Shown: positions 1 to 8,469, numbered from the stretch's first letter. The stretch is DNA of 32,301 bases from JAFGTX01 sp942492225 (GCA_942492225.1 CALODS010000023.1:1-32301), one strand, 5' to 3'. Notes: generated by a model from the letters alone, not told the origin. Translations and numbers: made by a program.

Positions 1-1021
1 GCATTTATTGTTTTTATCTTATTACCATATAAGTTCAAATATCTTAAGTGATCTAATGCAAACAACTCATCTACATTCTCAATATTATTTTCATTTAAAT
101 CTAAAATAAAAAATATTATCGAAGTATCCTATTCCTGTAATATCTTCGATATCATAATTCATTAACTCTAAGCGTCCTTTAAGCCTTGTCGCTTCATAAA
201 TGGAAATTTCGCCATCTTTGTTAATGTCAATTTTAAGCTCCAGAAGAACTTTTTTTAATTTAGAGTCTTTGAATTCAATCGCCTCGGATGATGCTAATGC
301 TTCTTCATCAATCAGCGCTCTGTCTCCCCATGCTTCATAGGGCATATGCCTTCCCGTCTCCTCGTCTTTTCTACCAACATAAAATTCCGACCCCACATAT
401 CCGCAGAAGACAGTATCTTCACTTTCACCAATTAATGGATTCCCCTCTAAATTTAATGTTTCTATTTCTCTTTGAATATCTAATAAGGGGGTTATGTCTT
501 CTATCTTAGAATCTGAAAGACCGATTGTAGTAAGCTTGTCCTGTCTATCAAGTAGTGGACTTACATCTGAGACTTCTGATCCTCTCAAGGATATATACAG
601 TAAATTTTCCAGACCCATTAGTGGTGAAATGTCTGTAACATTGCTTTTACTCATTCCAAATTGCTTCATCACTTTAAAAGCCTCTATGCCTTCAATTGAT
701 TCCATTTTTTCATAACCATTTAGTTCCACTGCTAATCTAGTACTATGCGTAAGAAGAGCTTCAATTTCATACTCACTGTATTCGTCATCGCCATTTAAAT
801 CGAACCCACGGTGCTTTAAGTTATATTTAAAATATTTGTCAGGAATATAAACAATTGGACTTGTATCGTTTTCAACTCGTAATGATAAAATTTTATCTTG
901 TTCTTTTTTCGCATCAAAGTAATCCGGTATTGAAAGTACTCCGACGAATAAAATAGATAATCCTTAACGCTATAAGTGATCCTTTCATTTTTTTAAAATT
1001 AGATTTTACGTTGATTTTCAT
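1..1021 (-). pseudogene. Frameshifted LRR / EF-hand surface protein gene, cut by the window edge
   Basis: Reading leftward from ATG at 1021, the product starts MKINVKSNFKKMKGSLIAL, then must shift frame near 962-968 (one extra A in TTAAGG) to continue LSILFVGVLSIPDYF, which completes a hydrophobic signal or anchor segment. The main open stretch (about 967 to 91) holds two EF-hand-like calcium loops, DLNGDDEYSEYE and DINKDGEISIYE, around leucine-rich repeats of the form NLLYISLRGSEVSDVSPL. A second shift in a 6-T run (as read on the minus strand, about 106-111) restores further LRR units to the window edge. Such proteins are exported or surface-bound binders; the ligand is unknown. It is the cargo of the cassette that ends at the first attC-like site. 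Whether the two single-base insertions are real or sequencing errors cannot be told here. Confidence 0.72.
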
Positions 1022-1128
1022 CCAACTTTCTCTCTTCTACTATCTTTTCTAATGGATCTTTTTCTTTACTATCCAATATATATTCCCTCACTTTTCTTCA
1101 TTTACTATCAAAACTAATTCAAAACTTG

Positions 1129-1257
1129 CGCATAACGTTTCCGTGATTCGCGATCGTTCCTGTCAATCTTCTAATCTCTATAAATCAAACACCTATCTTA
1201 ATCTCCGCACATTACCATATTGTAAGAATGGAATGTCGTTAATCATCGTGTTATGCG
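1129..1257 (-). repeat. attC-like site 1
   Basis: An imperfect palindrome of 129 bp. Outer boxes CGCATAAC (1129-1136) and GTTATGCG (1250-1257) are complementary. Inner boxes ATTCGCGATCGTTCC and GGAATGTCGTTAAT form the second stem. The middle (CTAATCTCTATAAATCAAAC) is shared with the other copies. Read on the minus strand it follows the lipoprotein gene, as an attC follows its cassette gene. Confidence 0.85.
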
Positions 1258-1305
1258 AAGGTCTTAGAATTTATTTCAACTTCCAAATGCCTATATAACC
1301 TTCAC

Positions 1306-2763
1306 TTATCTTTCAAATTCACTCTTATACTTAATAATTTCAAAAAGTTCACTTGCAGGGATTTTCATAATTTCATCTGCATCTGTTGTTGTACTCAAAA
1401 TAAACTCTTCAGCTTTTCCCATATTATCTAAATAGAAAAACGCTTCATTATCAACACGAGTTACATGCATATTACTATAAATATTCCCAAGGCCTCCATC
1501 ATTAACTTGTAACTCTCTAGAACATAGTGCATTTTTTCTAAACAAATCAATCGTCAGCTTCTTTGAATTTTTATTCATTCTATAAAAATATACAAAAACA
1601 TGTTGGCGTAGATTATTTTCGTCTGTATCTTTTACAATAGTCTGAATATCGTAGATAATATCTGTAATTAATTCCTTATCTATTTCCTCATCTTCTTCCA
1701 AAATATAATAGAGTGATTGTTCATAATCACCTGAAAATACGTTGTTCAGGAAATCAATTGATTCAATATTTGTCATATCATAACCTTCACTGAGAATTGA
1801 TGTTTGATAAGGTGATTCTGGAAAATTAAGGTATCCTATAAAACTCTCAGCGTTATGTTTCATCAAAATCTTATCCACCTCTTTGTTCATAAAATCTTGT
1901 GCTTGAACAACATGCATAACCCCACTATTCATATATCCATTTTGCACATCCATTTCTGCATGCAACTCTGGATTATCTTTAGGTGCATAATATCCCGTTG
2001 CAAAGTATGAATTAGGAAATTTATAGAAAATAAATTCTGTATTAAATATTTTACTCATATATTCTACTGCAGCTTTATAGTCAGAAGAAACTCGATATAT
2101 ACCTCCAGTTCCAACATCTGATTTGTAAACTTCCAAAATAAATTTATTCAGCGATATAAAGTTAGTATTCTCTACATTTATTTCTTTGGCAACAGCAGGT
2201 TTTAAGTATGCTAGTCTGAAATTATATTCATTAATAGGCATCTTTTTCATCGGTCTTGTAAATTCATCATAGTAAGCTTCTTTGTAATCACTTACAATAT
2301 CACCATTACCCCAGATTTCATCTTCTTTAAGAACATAAAAAAAATCCACATTGTAGTCTTTAACATACTTTGTCTTATTCTCATAGATTTCTTCAATTGT
2401 TAAAGCACCTTCTTTAAGTGCATATAAACTGTCATTAAAAAGTTCAATATTAGCGTCTACATATACCTCGCTGTCTGTTATCCCATTTGCCCTTTCACTT
2501 AATTTCACATTGAAGTATTCATTTACATCCTCTGGCAAAGTCCCGTAATCTTCAAAATAATATTTGTGGCCATAGTGACGTTCTAGTAGTTCTTCATCTT
2601 TTAAACGATTCTCTTCAATTGTCTTTTCAAGATCCGCTTCAGCATTTTCTTGCATCTCATCAATGCTTGGAATCTCATTTATAGCAGTATTTCCTGAGCA
2701 ACCTGTAGTTAATAATACAATTAAGGCTATCAATATTACTAATTGATTCTTATAAAATGTCAT
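1306..2763 (-). CDS. Large hypothetical lipoprotein (485 aa)
   Basis: The N-terminus has a short basic stretch, a hydrophobic core and the lipobox LTTGC (Cys 22), so the product should be a lipid-anchored protein on the outer face of the membrane. A glutamate-rich, probably helical linker follows (about residues 32-65). The remaining 400 residues are rich in aromatic and acidic residues and match no family I recognise. GAGGG lies 7 nt before the ATG. The gene fills the cassette between sites 2 and 1: it starts 62 bp inside one end and stops 49 bp before the attC-like element, the compact layout expected of a cassette gene. No promoter is visible, so it may depend on read-through or a weak internal promoter. 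Confidence 0.8.
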   Translation of the reverse strand: MTFYKNQLVILIALIVLLTTGCSGNTAINEIPSIDEMQENAEADLEKTIEENRLKDEELLERHYGHKYYFEDYGTLPEDVNEYFNVKLSERANGITDSEVYVDANIELFNDSLYALKEGALTIEEIYENKTKYVKDYNVDFFYVLKEDEIWGNGDIVSDYKEAYYDEFTRPMKKMPINEYNFRLAYLKPAVAKEINVENTNFISLNKFILEVYKSDVGTGGIYRVSSDYKAAVEYMSKIFNTEFIFYKFPNSYFATGYYAPKDNPELHAEMDVQNGYMNSGVMHVVQAQDFMNKEVDKILMKHNAESFIGYLNFPESPYQTSILSEGYDMTNIESIDFLNNVFSGDYEQSLYYILEEDEEIDKELITDIIYDIQTIVKDTDENNLRQHVFVYFYRMNKNSKKLTIDLFRKNALCSRELQVNDGGLGNIYSNMHVTRVDNEAFFYLDNMGKAEEFILSTTTDADEIMKIPASELFEIIKYKSEFER

Positions 2764-2817
2764 TCGTTACCCTCATCTCTATTTACTCTAAACTTTAATA
2801 ATTAATGCTAAGGCTTT

Positions 2818-2947
2818 CGCATAACGTTTCCGTGATTCGCGATCGTGCCTTGTTCATCTTCCAATCTCTATAAATCTAATATTTATGTAAATCAAAACAC
2901 AAAACCCTGTCCGAAGAATGGCATGTCGCTAATCAGCGTGTTATGCG
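2818..2947 (-). repeat. attC-like site 2
   Basis: Outer boxes are CGCATAAC (2818-2825) and GTTATGCG (2940-2947). The inner stem carries GTGCC opposite GGCAT, whereas site 1 has GTTCC opposite GGAAT. That is a compensated pair change supporting a real hairpin. Spacing and central sequence match the other copies. Confidence 0.87.
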
Positions 2948-2964
2948 ATGAGCAAAGCGATGTA

Positions 2965-3714
2965 TTATAATGTTACTATTAATCGCTCTGGATAAAACAA
3001 TTTCTTACCACTCTTAAAATCGCTTGGATTAATCAACCTAAATCGACTTTCAACAATATCACCATTCATCGGTTTTCCATCAAGTAATTTTGCATCAATT
3101 TCTAATTCAACATTGTAAACTTGAACAATTTCATGTGCTTTCATTCCATCAAATTCAAATATATTTGTTAATGTTCTATTCAGTGACTTTTTCTTTATTT
3201 TATAGCCAATTTCCTCATCAATTTCTCGAATAAGCGCATCTTACTTTCTTCTAAATACTCAATTCCACCACCCGGTAAGTGGTAATAAACTTTATCCTTG
3301 TATACTTCTTCGAGAACTAAAATCTTGTCATCTGACCTAATTAATGCTTTAACTGTGTTTCTGATTGGTGATTTAAGATAATCAAAGATTATTATCTCAG
3401 ATTCAAAATAACGCTCTTGAAACTCAGTCAGTGCTTTTATCTGTTCTTTACTGTAACTATTCAACTTCTCTGCTACTACCAATTTATCCTCGTTATCATT
3501 AGTCCGTTTTATTATACCAATAACAATACCTTCGTAATCTGATAAAGGTTCCAAACTCACCTAAAACATATGCATCAATTTCCTCAGCATCTCCCGATTC
3601 AGTTCCTTCGATATATCCATAATTAATTGGATATATCAGATCATATTTGGGATGTTTTGATCCTAATGGTCTATCCATTTTCACTTTTATCTTTTTCCCT
3701 AGATAATTTATCAT
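2965..3714 (-). pseudogene. Pyrophosphatase-like / Nudix fusion gene with two frameshifts
   Basis: Translation begins at ATG 3714 after GGAGATTGATT. The first part, MINYLGKKIKVKMDRPLGSK, with NYGYIEGTESGDAEEIDAYVLGEF, resembles small proteins annotated as inorganic pyrophosphatases. One extra G near 3553-3556 breaks the frame; after it EPLSDYEGIVIGII and LTEFQERYFESEI continue the same fold. A C-terminal Nudix domain follows, whose box (GGIEYLEESK, then DALIREIDEEIG) fits G-x5-E-x7-RE-x2-EE-x-G only after a missing G is restored near 3241. The corrected reading runs to TAA at 2965 and ends LFYPERLIVTL. The expected role is hydrolysis of a nucleoside-diphosphate-linked substrate (inference). 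Either the cassette gene is decaying or the sequence has errors. Confidence 0.75.
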
Positions 3715-3747
3715 AATCAATCTCCAGTTTTTTATCGCTTTGCTTTT

Positions 3748-3878
3748 CGCATAACGTTTCCGTGATTCGCGATCGTGCCTATACATCTTCCAGTCTCTAT
3801 AAATCAAACAACTATCTAAATCCCAGCGCAACACCTACTATCCTTAGACTGGCATGTCGCTAATCATCGTGTTATACG
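3748..3878 (-). repeat. attC-like site 3
   Basis: Outer boxes are CGCATAAC (3748-3755) and GTTATACG (3871-3878). They differ from each other because each belongs to a different cassette; the second is complementary to the left box of site 4. The inner stem again has GTGCC opposite GGCAT. Confidence 0.87.
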
Positions 3879-3893
3879 ATGGTTTAATCGAGA

Positions 3894-4367
3894 TTATATT
3901 ATTTTTTCATAATATACGATTGTCATCCCTTCTTTTATTTCTTCATATTTACCTGTACGTATATATCCTACTTTTTCATATAGATAACAATTTCCGAATT
4001 CCTGTAATATAGTATCCAACGTCCACTTTTTACAGTCGCTATAGTAATCTTCCAATAGTTCAAATACATTTTGAGCAATACCTTTTCCTTGATATTCTGG
4101 TAGTATAAATAGCGGACTTATTCTACAAGAATTCTCATGATCAAATCGCAAAACTCTTACCGCCCCTACAGTTTTCGAGTCGTATTTTATTAAATGATAA
4201 TCTGTGAAATCTTGATTATATCTTCTATGAATTGTCTCAATTGTTTCATTACCAGGACTCATATCATAGTCTTGATATTTAGACAATGACTCTGAAAATG
4301 ATTTCAGCTGCATCTCCAAGATTATTTCACAGTCCTCTAGTCTTGCTATATGTAACTTAATACTCAT
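3894..4367 (-). CDS. GNAT family N-acetyltransferase (157 aa)
   Basis: The length and pattern fit a single-domain GNAT enzyme that moves an acetyl group from acetyl-CoA to an amine. The acetyl-CoA loop is visible as LPEYQGKGIAQNVFELLEDY (about residues 89-108), a variant of Q/R-x2-G-x-G/A. Strand 4 (RISPLFILPEYQ) precedes it and YLYEKVGYIRTGKYEEI forms the usual C-terminal segment. The substrate is unknown. The gene starts 44 bp inside one cassette end and stops 16 bp before site 3. Acetyltransferases are frequent integron cassette cargo. Confidence 0.88.
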   Translation of the reverse strand: MSIKLHIARLEDCEIILEMQLKSFSESLSKYQDYDMSPGNETIETIHRRYNQDFTDYHLIKYDSKTVGAVRVLRFDHENSCRISPLFILPEYQGKGIAQNVFELLEDYYSDCKKWTLDTILQEFGNCYLYEKVGYIRTGKYEEIKEGMTIVYYEKII

Positions 4368-4403
4368 ATCTCGCCCCTATCAATTTCTATCAGATTAAAC
4401 TAT

Positions 4404-4533
4404 CGTATAACGTTCCCGCAGTTCGCGATCGTTCCCTATTCATCTTTCACACTCTATAAATCAAACACCCATGTAAATCCCAGCGCAACACCCTATCCTA
4501 AGACTGGCATGTCGCTAATCATCGTGTTAGACG
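4404..4533 (-). repeat. attC-like site 4
   Basis: Outer boxes are CGTATAAC (4404-4411) and GTTAGACG (4526-4533). The second contains GTTAGAC, an exact match to the integron core consensus GTTRRRY. The inner arms are diverged (GCAGTTCGCGATCGTTCC opposite GGCATGTCGCTAATC). Confidence 0.86.
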
Positions 4534-5030
4534 AAGTCTTAAGACTTTTCACTCTTAAACTAATGACTCTATATGTATTTTTCTTACAATAACAGTTTAC
4601 CATTCTACTGATATATTAGTTAGTAATTTCCATATCTTTTAAGCATTTTTAATTTATCAATCACTCTAAGTGGCAATATGAGATACCAACGTATGATGTT
4701 TGGCTTGTAAAGACGCCAATATAATTGAGCAGCCTTTTCTTACCAGTAATTTCGATAAGCGAGGAAAAACATGGTGATTCATCAACGTTATCTAAATCAA
4801 GTCTAATACCCCATCCAGAACTACAAGTAAACTCTCACGGTAAATTACACTTTTAAAAAACACACCAACGGCATGCTCATTTATCAATAAATTATTCACT
4901 GATAAAACCCATCCTCATATTGATGAATTCTGATCGTACTTACTGATTCCAGCGTAATAGTAGAGATGAAAAGCTAATATACACCTAATCGAAAGCACTG
5001 CCGAAAATCGTTCTCTTAGGCTTATGATTT
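4534..5030 (-). pseudogene. Cassette with a degenerate minus-strand coding remnant
   Basis: No intact gene fills this cassette. On the minus strand there are protein-like pieces in different frames. One reads LSVNNLLINEHAVGVFFKSV from about 4920; another is WGIRLDLDNVDESPCFSSLI from about 4812. A third piece ends at TAA 4620-4622 and contains LYWRLYKPNIIRWYLILPLR then VIDKLKMLKRYGNY. They look like one gene of about 110 residues broken by several indels, but the family is not recognised. Both cassette ends and both attC-like sites are intact, so loss of the gene did not destroy the unit. Confidence 0.45.
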
Positions 5031-5158
5031 CGTCTAACGTTTCCGTGATTCGCGACGTTCCTCTAAATCTTCTGTTCTCTATAAATCAAACACCTAACTT
5101 AATCCTCGCGCAACACTCTATCATATGAATGGAATGTTGCTAATCATCGTGTTATGTG
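5031..5158 (-). repeat. attC-like site 5
   Basis: Outer boxes are CGTCTAAC (5031-5038), whose reverse complement GTTAGAC matches GTTRRRY, and GTTATGTG (5151-5158). The inner arm lacks one base compared with sites 1-4 (CGCGACGTTCC instead of CGCGATCGTTCC). The right arm reads GGAATGTTGC, so one inner pair is weakened. Confidence 0.86.
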
Positions 5159-5428
5159 AAGTTCTAACAGCTAAACTTGAGGAATTTTAACAGAAGCATT
5201 CCTGTCCTCATGCTAGACGAGTCATAAATTTGCTCGAAATATTATATTCTCACTTATCATATCAACCCTATTAATAATCATCACTTATAAGGAATAATAA
5301 TTAACCGAAAAATCGTTCCAATAATAAAACTATAAATTACGTTAGCAACTTAAATCTCAATTCATATAATAGTTAAACTGGATTATATCCTTAACTTTTT
5401 CGGGCAAATTTTGTCAGCAAATGAATTT
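5159..5428. repeat. ORF-less cassette, first of two related units
   Basis: The 270 bp between sites 5 and 6 contain no credible ORF; the longest in-frame ATG peptide seen is 12 codons. The unit closely resembles the next one along its whole length, starting with the shared GTTCTAACAGCTAAA and ending with TTTTGTCAGCAAATGAATTT. A conserved hairpin near its left end (TTGAGG, ACAG, then CTGT, CCTCAT; about 5178-5214) survives divergence. It could be a dead gene, a small RNA or a non-coding cassette; the sequence does not decide. Confidence 0.6.
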
Positions 5429-5556
5429 CACATAACGTTCCCGTGATTCGCGACGTTCCTGTAAATCTTCTAATCTTTATAAATCAAACACCTATCTTAA
5501 TCCTCGCGCAACACTCTATCATATGAATGGAATGTTGCTAATCATCGTGTTATGTG
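5429..5556 (-). repeat. attC-like site 6
   Basis: Outer boxes are CACATAAC (5429-5436) and GTTATGTG (5549-5556). It is nearly identical to site 5 in its central part (CTTAATCCTCGCGCAACACT), consistent with duplication of a whole cassette plus site. Confidence 0.87.
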
Positions 5557-5828
5557 AAGTTCTAACAGCTAAAGATGAGGCATATAAACAGAAGTCTTCC
5601 TGTCCTCATGCTAGATGAGTCATAAATTTGATCGAAATATTATATCCTCACTTAACATCTAAAAACCGTTTATAATTACCGCATATCTGTACTAAAAACG
5701 AACCGAAAAAAAGCGTTCCTATAATAAAACTCTCAACTACGTTAACAACTTAAATCTCAATCTATATAATAACCAAACCGGACTAATTCCTTAACTTTTT
5801 CGAGCAAATTTTGTTAGCAAAGGAATTT
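5557..5828. repeat. ORF-less cassette, second of two related units
   Basis: This diverged copy of the preceding unit has about the same length (272 bp). Most differences are scattered substitutions plus small indels. The conserved hairpin is stronger here: ATGAGG with CCTCAT and ACAG with CTGT (about 5575-5612). The only shared minus-strand ATG peptide is 12 residues (MLSEDIIFRSNL; in the first copy MISENIIFRANL). No function can be named. Confidence 0.6.
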
Positions 5829-5958
5829 CACATAACGTTCCCGTGATTCGCGATCGTTCCTTAGTCATCTTACAATCTCTATAAACCTTATACTTATGTA
5901 AATACCCGCACAACATCCAATTCTAAAAACGGAATGTCGCTAATCAGCGTGTTATATG
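5829..5958 (-). repeat. attC-like site 7
   Basis: Outer boxes are CACATAAC (5829-5836) and GTTATATG (5951-5958). The inner stem is ATTCGCGATCGTTCC opposite GGAATGTCGCTAAT. Its left box pairs with the start of the preceding unit (5549) and its right box with the left box of site 8. Confidence 0.87.
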
Positions 5959-5987
5959 AAGTTTTACGCGAGTTTATAAGCTAATAT

Positions 5988-6260
5988 TTAAACTAAGTCC
6001 TTAAACAATTGGTACATTACAATAAATACGAAAGTTATGTATAGAATTGATATAACTTGCATTCGTAACTTTGATTGTTTTTTGAATTTCATAACTCTTA
6101 AATTGAATGAACTTAAATCCTCAGAATTAAAAACACTATCTTTGTGCTTACTACGATTAACTATTACTCGCTCTCTAAAACTTATGACTTCTTCTGGAAA
6201 TCTGTAGCTAAAGGCATTAAATACTAAAACTAAAGTCAAGATAATCAATATTGTTCCCAT
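5988..6260 (-). CDS. Small two-helix membrane protein (90 aa)
   Basis: The protein has an N-terminal hydrophobic helix (GTILIILTLVLVFNAFSY), a basic middle of about 45 residues (RFPEEVISFRERVIVNRSKH), and a second helix (VISILYITFVFIVMYQLF) near the C-terminus. It should sit in the cytoplasmic membrane. AAGGAG precedes the ATG at good spacing. It fills a 460-bp cassette and stops 30 bp before site 7. No family is recognised. The intact frame and good ribosome binding site suggest it is expressed if a promoter is available. Confidence 0.72.
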   Translation of the reverse strand: MGTILIILTLVLVFNAFSYRFPEEVISFRERVIVNRSKHKDSVFNSEDLSSFNLRVMKFKKQSKLRMQVISILYITFVFIVMYQLFKDLV

Positions 6261-6287
6261 TACTCTTCACTCCTTAGTGTAAAATTT

Positions 6288-6418
6288 CATATAACGTTTC
6301 CGCGGTTCGCGATCGTTCCCTGTTCATCTCTAAGTTTTATAACTTAACCACTCACTATAAATCCTTACGGAACACTTGATTACCAATATGGGAATGTCGC
6401 TAACCGTCGTGTTATGAG
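6288..6418 (-). repeat. attC-like site 8
   Basis: Outer boxes are CATATAAC (6288-6295) and GTTATGAG (6411-6418). The inner arms read CGGTTCGCGA and TCGCTAACCG, where most copies have GATTCGCGA and TCGCTAATC. The two sides changed together, which supports base pairing. Confidence 0.87.
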
Positions 6419-6432
6419 AAGTAAATAGCGTA

Positions 6433-6888
6433 TTAGCACGCTAATGTATCTAGTGCTCTAATAGCCATTTCTCTTGTATTCTGTTGAATATTCTCTTCTT
6501 TTTTTAATTCTTCACGTGTATACCACTTCAAAACATCAGATTCACCATCATACGGATTAACTTCATATGTATTTGATGTTGCATAATATACAAAATCAAT
6601 ATGGTGATGACCTGATGATATTTCTCCCATAATTGTATACATTGGATTAACTAATAATTTCTCATCATCAATTTCACAAAGACTATTTAATTTTTCATCA
6701 CTTGGATTATACAAGTTGATCTCTAGTCCGGATTCCTCTTTTGATTCTCTAATACAAGCTTCTTCCGGTAATTCATTTGCTTCAATATGTCCACCCAATG
6801 GTAGCATTAAATTTGCTTTTTTATGTAAATGAAGCAATAATCTATCCTTATGAACTATAAATATTGATACTGTAAAATGTCTATCCAC
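6433..6888 (-). CDS. Nudix hydrolase (151 aa)
   Basis: The Nudix box is complete: GGHIEANELPEEACI followed by RESKEESG fits G-x5-E-x7-RE-x2-EE-x-G. These enzymes cleave nucleoside diphosphates linked to another group, using metal held by the box glutamates. The substrate cannot be told, but HFTVSIFIVHKDRLLLHLHK and LPLGGHIE resemble members often annotated as MutT-like. The start is GTG at 6888, supported by GGAGG 4 nt upstream. It is the second Nudix domain in the array. The gene stops 15 bp from site 8. Confidence 0.88.
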   Translation of the reverse strand: MDRHFTVSIFIVHKDRLLLHLHKKANLMLPLGGHIEANELPEEACIRESKEESGLEINLYNPSDEKLNSLCEIDDEKLLVNPMYTIMGEISSGHHHIDFVYYATSNTYEVNPYDGESDVLKWYTREELKKEENIQQNTREMAIRALDTLAC

Positions 6889-6973
6889 ATTTCCTCCATA
6901 AATTAATCACTGTACATCCTTTTTTAGAAGTAATTTATCTAATCACATACATTCTATCTTAAGCTATTTATTT

Positions 6974-7102
6974 CTCATAACGTTTCCGTGATTCGCGACG
7001 TTCCTTGTTCATCTTCCCGTCTCTATAAATCAAGCACCTATCTCCAACATAGCTCAACACCTCATCCTAAGAATGGAATGTCGCTAATCATCGTGTTAGA
7101 TG
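6974..7102 (-). repeat. attC-like site 9
   Basis: Outer boxes are CTCATAAC (6974-6981) and GTTAGATG (7095-7102). GTTAGAT is an exact match to GTTRRRY. The inner stem is ATTCGCGACGTTCC opposite GGAATGTCGCTAAT, equal in length on both sides with one fixed mismatch and one G/T pair. Confidence 0.87.
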
Positions 7103-7116
7103 AAGTTCCTAGCGGG

Positions 7117-7145
7117 TTTATAAAATATCATAATTATGATATAAT
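7117..7145 (+). promoter_or_regulatory. Toxin-antitoxin promoter with palindromic operator
   Basis: A perfect 18-bp palindrome ATATCATAATTATGATAT (7125-7142) overlaps a -10 box TATAAT (7140-7145). A weak -35 candidate, TTTATA (7117-7122), lies 17 bp upstream. Antitoxins of the Phd/YefM type usually bind such palindromes to repress their own operon, so this is the likely operator. Confidence 0.75.
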
Positions 7146-7174
7146 AAGTACATAAATTTAGATAGGAGGATTCT

Positions 7175-7450
7175 ATGCCAATTATTAAACCAATTTCTGA
7201 TTTAAGAAATAACTTCAATACAATCTCTGAAACATGTCACGAAGGAGCTGAACCTGTTTACATTACCAAAAATGGTAAAGGTGATATGGTCGTTATGAGC
7301 ATGGCTCTTTATGAAGAGCAACAAGCAAAACTTGAGTTATATCAAAAACTTCTTGAAGCTGAATCACAAAGTGCACGCAATGTAGATAAAAAATCACACA
7401 TTACTATAATGGATGAATTGAGGGAAAAAATTAATGGAAAACAATTATAA
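7175..7450 (+). CDS. Antitoxin, Phd/YefM family (91 aa)
   Basis: The N-terminal half has the family pattern: MPIIKPISDLRNNFNTISET, then EPVYITKNGKGDMVVMSMAL. This part normally forms the DNA-binding dimer, while the charged C-terminal helix (LYQKLLEAESQS onward) wraps the toxin. A strong AGGAGG lies 7 nt before the ATG. The gene overlaps the toxin start by 17 bp, so the two are probably translated together. It is the only cassette transcribed rightward, with its own promoter, so it need not rely on an array promoter. Such pairs are thought to stabilise large cassette arrays against loss. Confidence 0.92.
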   Translation: MPIIKPISDLRNNFNTISETCHEGAEPVYITKNGKGDMVVMSMALYEEQQAKLELYQKLLEAESQSARNVDKKSHITIMDELREKINGKQL

Positions 7451-7739
7451 TATCCTCTACCTTCCAATTGCTGAAGATGATCTACATTCAATCATCGATT
7501 ATATATTAGTTGACGATCCAATTAATGCACTAAATTTGCTTGAGAAATTCGAAAAGTCTATATCAAAACTTTCTCAATTTCCATACCTTGGTGCAATACC
7601 TAAAGATGAACGTCTAGAAAGATTAAACTATAGAATACTCATTGTTGAATCATTTCTTATTTTCTATATATTTGTTAATGATACAATCGAAATCAGACGA
7701 ATTCTAAGTTCTAAAAGAAAGTACGGATACATAATCTAA
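7434..7739 (+). CDS. Toxin, RelE/ParE family (101 aa)
   Basis: The fold pattern fits RelE/ParE toxins: YLPIAEDDLHSIIDYILVDD (helix 1), ISKLSQFPYLGAIPKDERLE (the typical FP-x-G segment), then the strand-rich C-terminal half YRILIVESFLIFYIFVNDTI and EIRRILSSKRKY. ParE members poison gyrase and RelE members cut mRNA at the ribosome; the sequence alone does not say which. The FP-LG segment and the RILIVESFLIFYIF strands are more typical of the ParE/RelE-like group called plasmid stabilisation toxins. The gene is intact and follows its antitoxin with a 17-bp overlap. Confidence 0.9.
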   Translation: MENNYNILYLPIAEDDLHSIIDYILVDDPINALNLLEKFEKSISKLSQFPYLGAIPKDERLERLNYRILIVESFLIFYIFVNDTIEIRRILSSKRKYGYII

Positions 7740-7788
7740 ATGTATCCATATTTTTTTGCAATCAAATATCATATCTAGCTAGGAATTT

Positions 7789-7993
<205 letters not shown>

Positions 7994-8047
7994 AAGTTTT
8001 TAATTAAGTTAAATTCTTATACCAAATCAACCTTGTAAATAATAACG

Positions 8048-8285
8048 TCAACTGATCCCGTGAACTAATGAATAAACAACTGCGTTAACTGATAATATAT
8101 TTGAATCTGTAAATTTAACTTGAAAATGAACATCAATACAAAACATTGCAATCATCAACACAAAATCGTAATAATCGATTCTTGACAACTTCTCTAAACT
8201 TTACACCTATATATTTGAAGTGCTTCATTGATAGTGAATATCCAATCATAAATATTCCAAATATAATAAATTTATCTAATGTCAT
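8048..8285 (-). pseudogene. Small membrane protein gene with a probable frameshift
   Basis: From ATG 8285 (AGAAAGG upstream) the frame reads MTLDKFIIFGIFMIGYSLSM, a hydrophobic helix, then KHFKYIGVKFREVVKNRLLR, and stops at 8133 after 50 residues. If one T is removed from the TTTT at about 8163-8166, the reading continues FVLMIAMFCIDVHFQVKF and on to a TGA at 8048, giving a second hydrophobic helix and about 79 residues. The two-helix layout resembles the 90-aa protein at 5988-6260, which makes the corrected form more likely. The function is unknown. Confidence 0.5.
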
Positions 8286-8312
8286 AACTAACCTTTCTTT
8301 AATTAAAAATTT

Positions 8313-8448
8313 CATATAACGTTTCCGCGATTCGCGATCGTTCCTTGCACATATTCTACTCTCCTCTATAAACTTCAAACACCTAATTCCATCACCTCGG
8401 AACACTCCCTATCCTACAATTGAATGTCGCTAACCAACGTGTTATATG
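8313..8448 (-). repeat. attC-like site 11, last of the array
   Basis: Outer boxes are CATATAAC (8313-8320) and GTTATATG (8441-8448). The inner arms are CGATTCGCGATCGTTCC and GAATGTCGCTAACC. This is the rightmost copy. The sequence after its right box begins like a cassette end (GAAG) but no partner site follows. Confidence 0.84.
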
Positions 8449-8469
8449 AAGTCAAGAGAAACAGTTAAC

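Noticed and set aside
2940..3755. Transposons with terminal inverted repeats at each cassette
   Set aside because: The end repeats differ between cassettes, no transposase is present, no target duplications are visible, and neighbouring units share one site. A cassette model explains all of this better.
3712..3834. N-terminal extension of the pyrophosphatase-like gene reading through site 3
   Set aside because: The extension (starting MLRWDLDSC) is translated attC-like sequence; the ATG at 3714 has the ribosome binding site.
8286..8405. N-terminal extension of the membrane protein reading through site 11
   Set aside because: It is again translated attC-like sequence (RNDRESRKRY also appears in the site 3 read-through).
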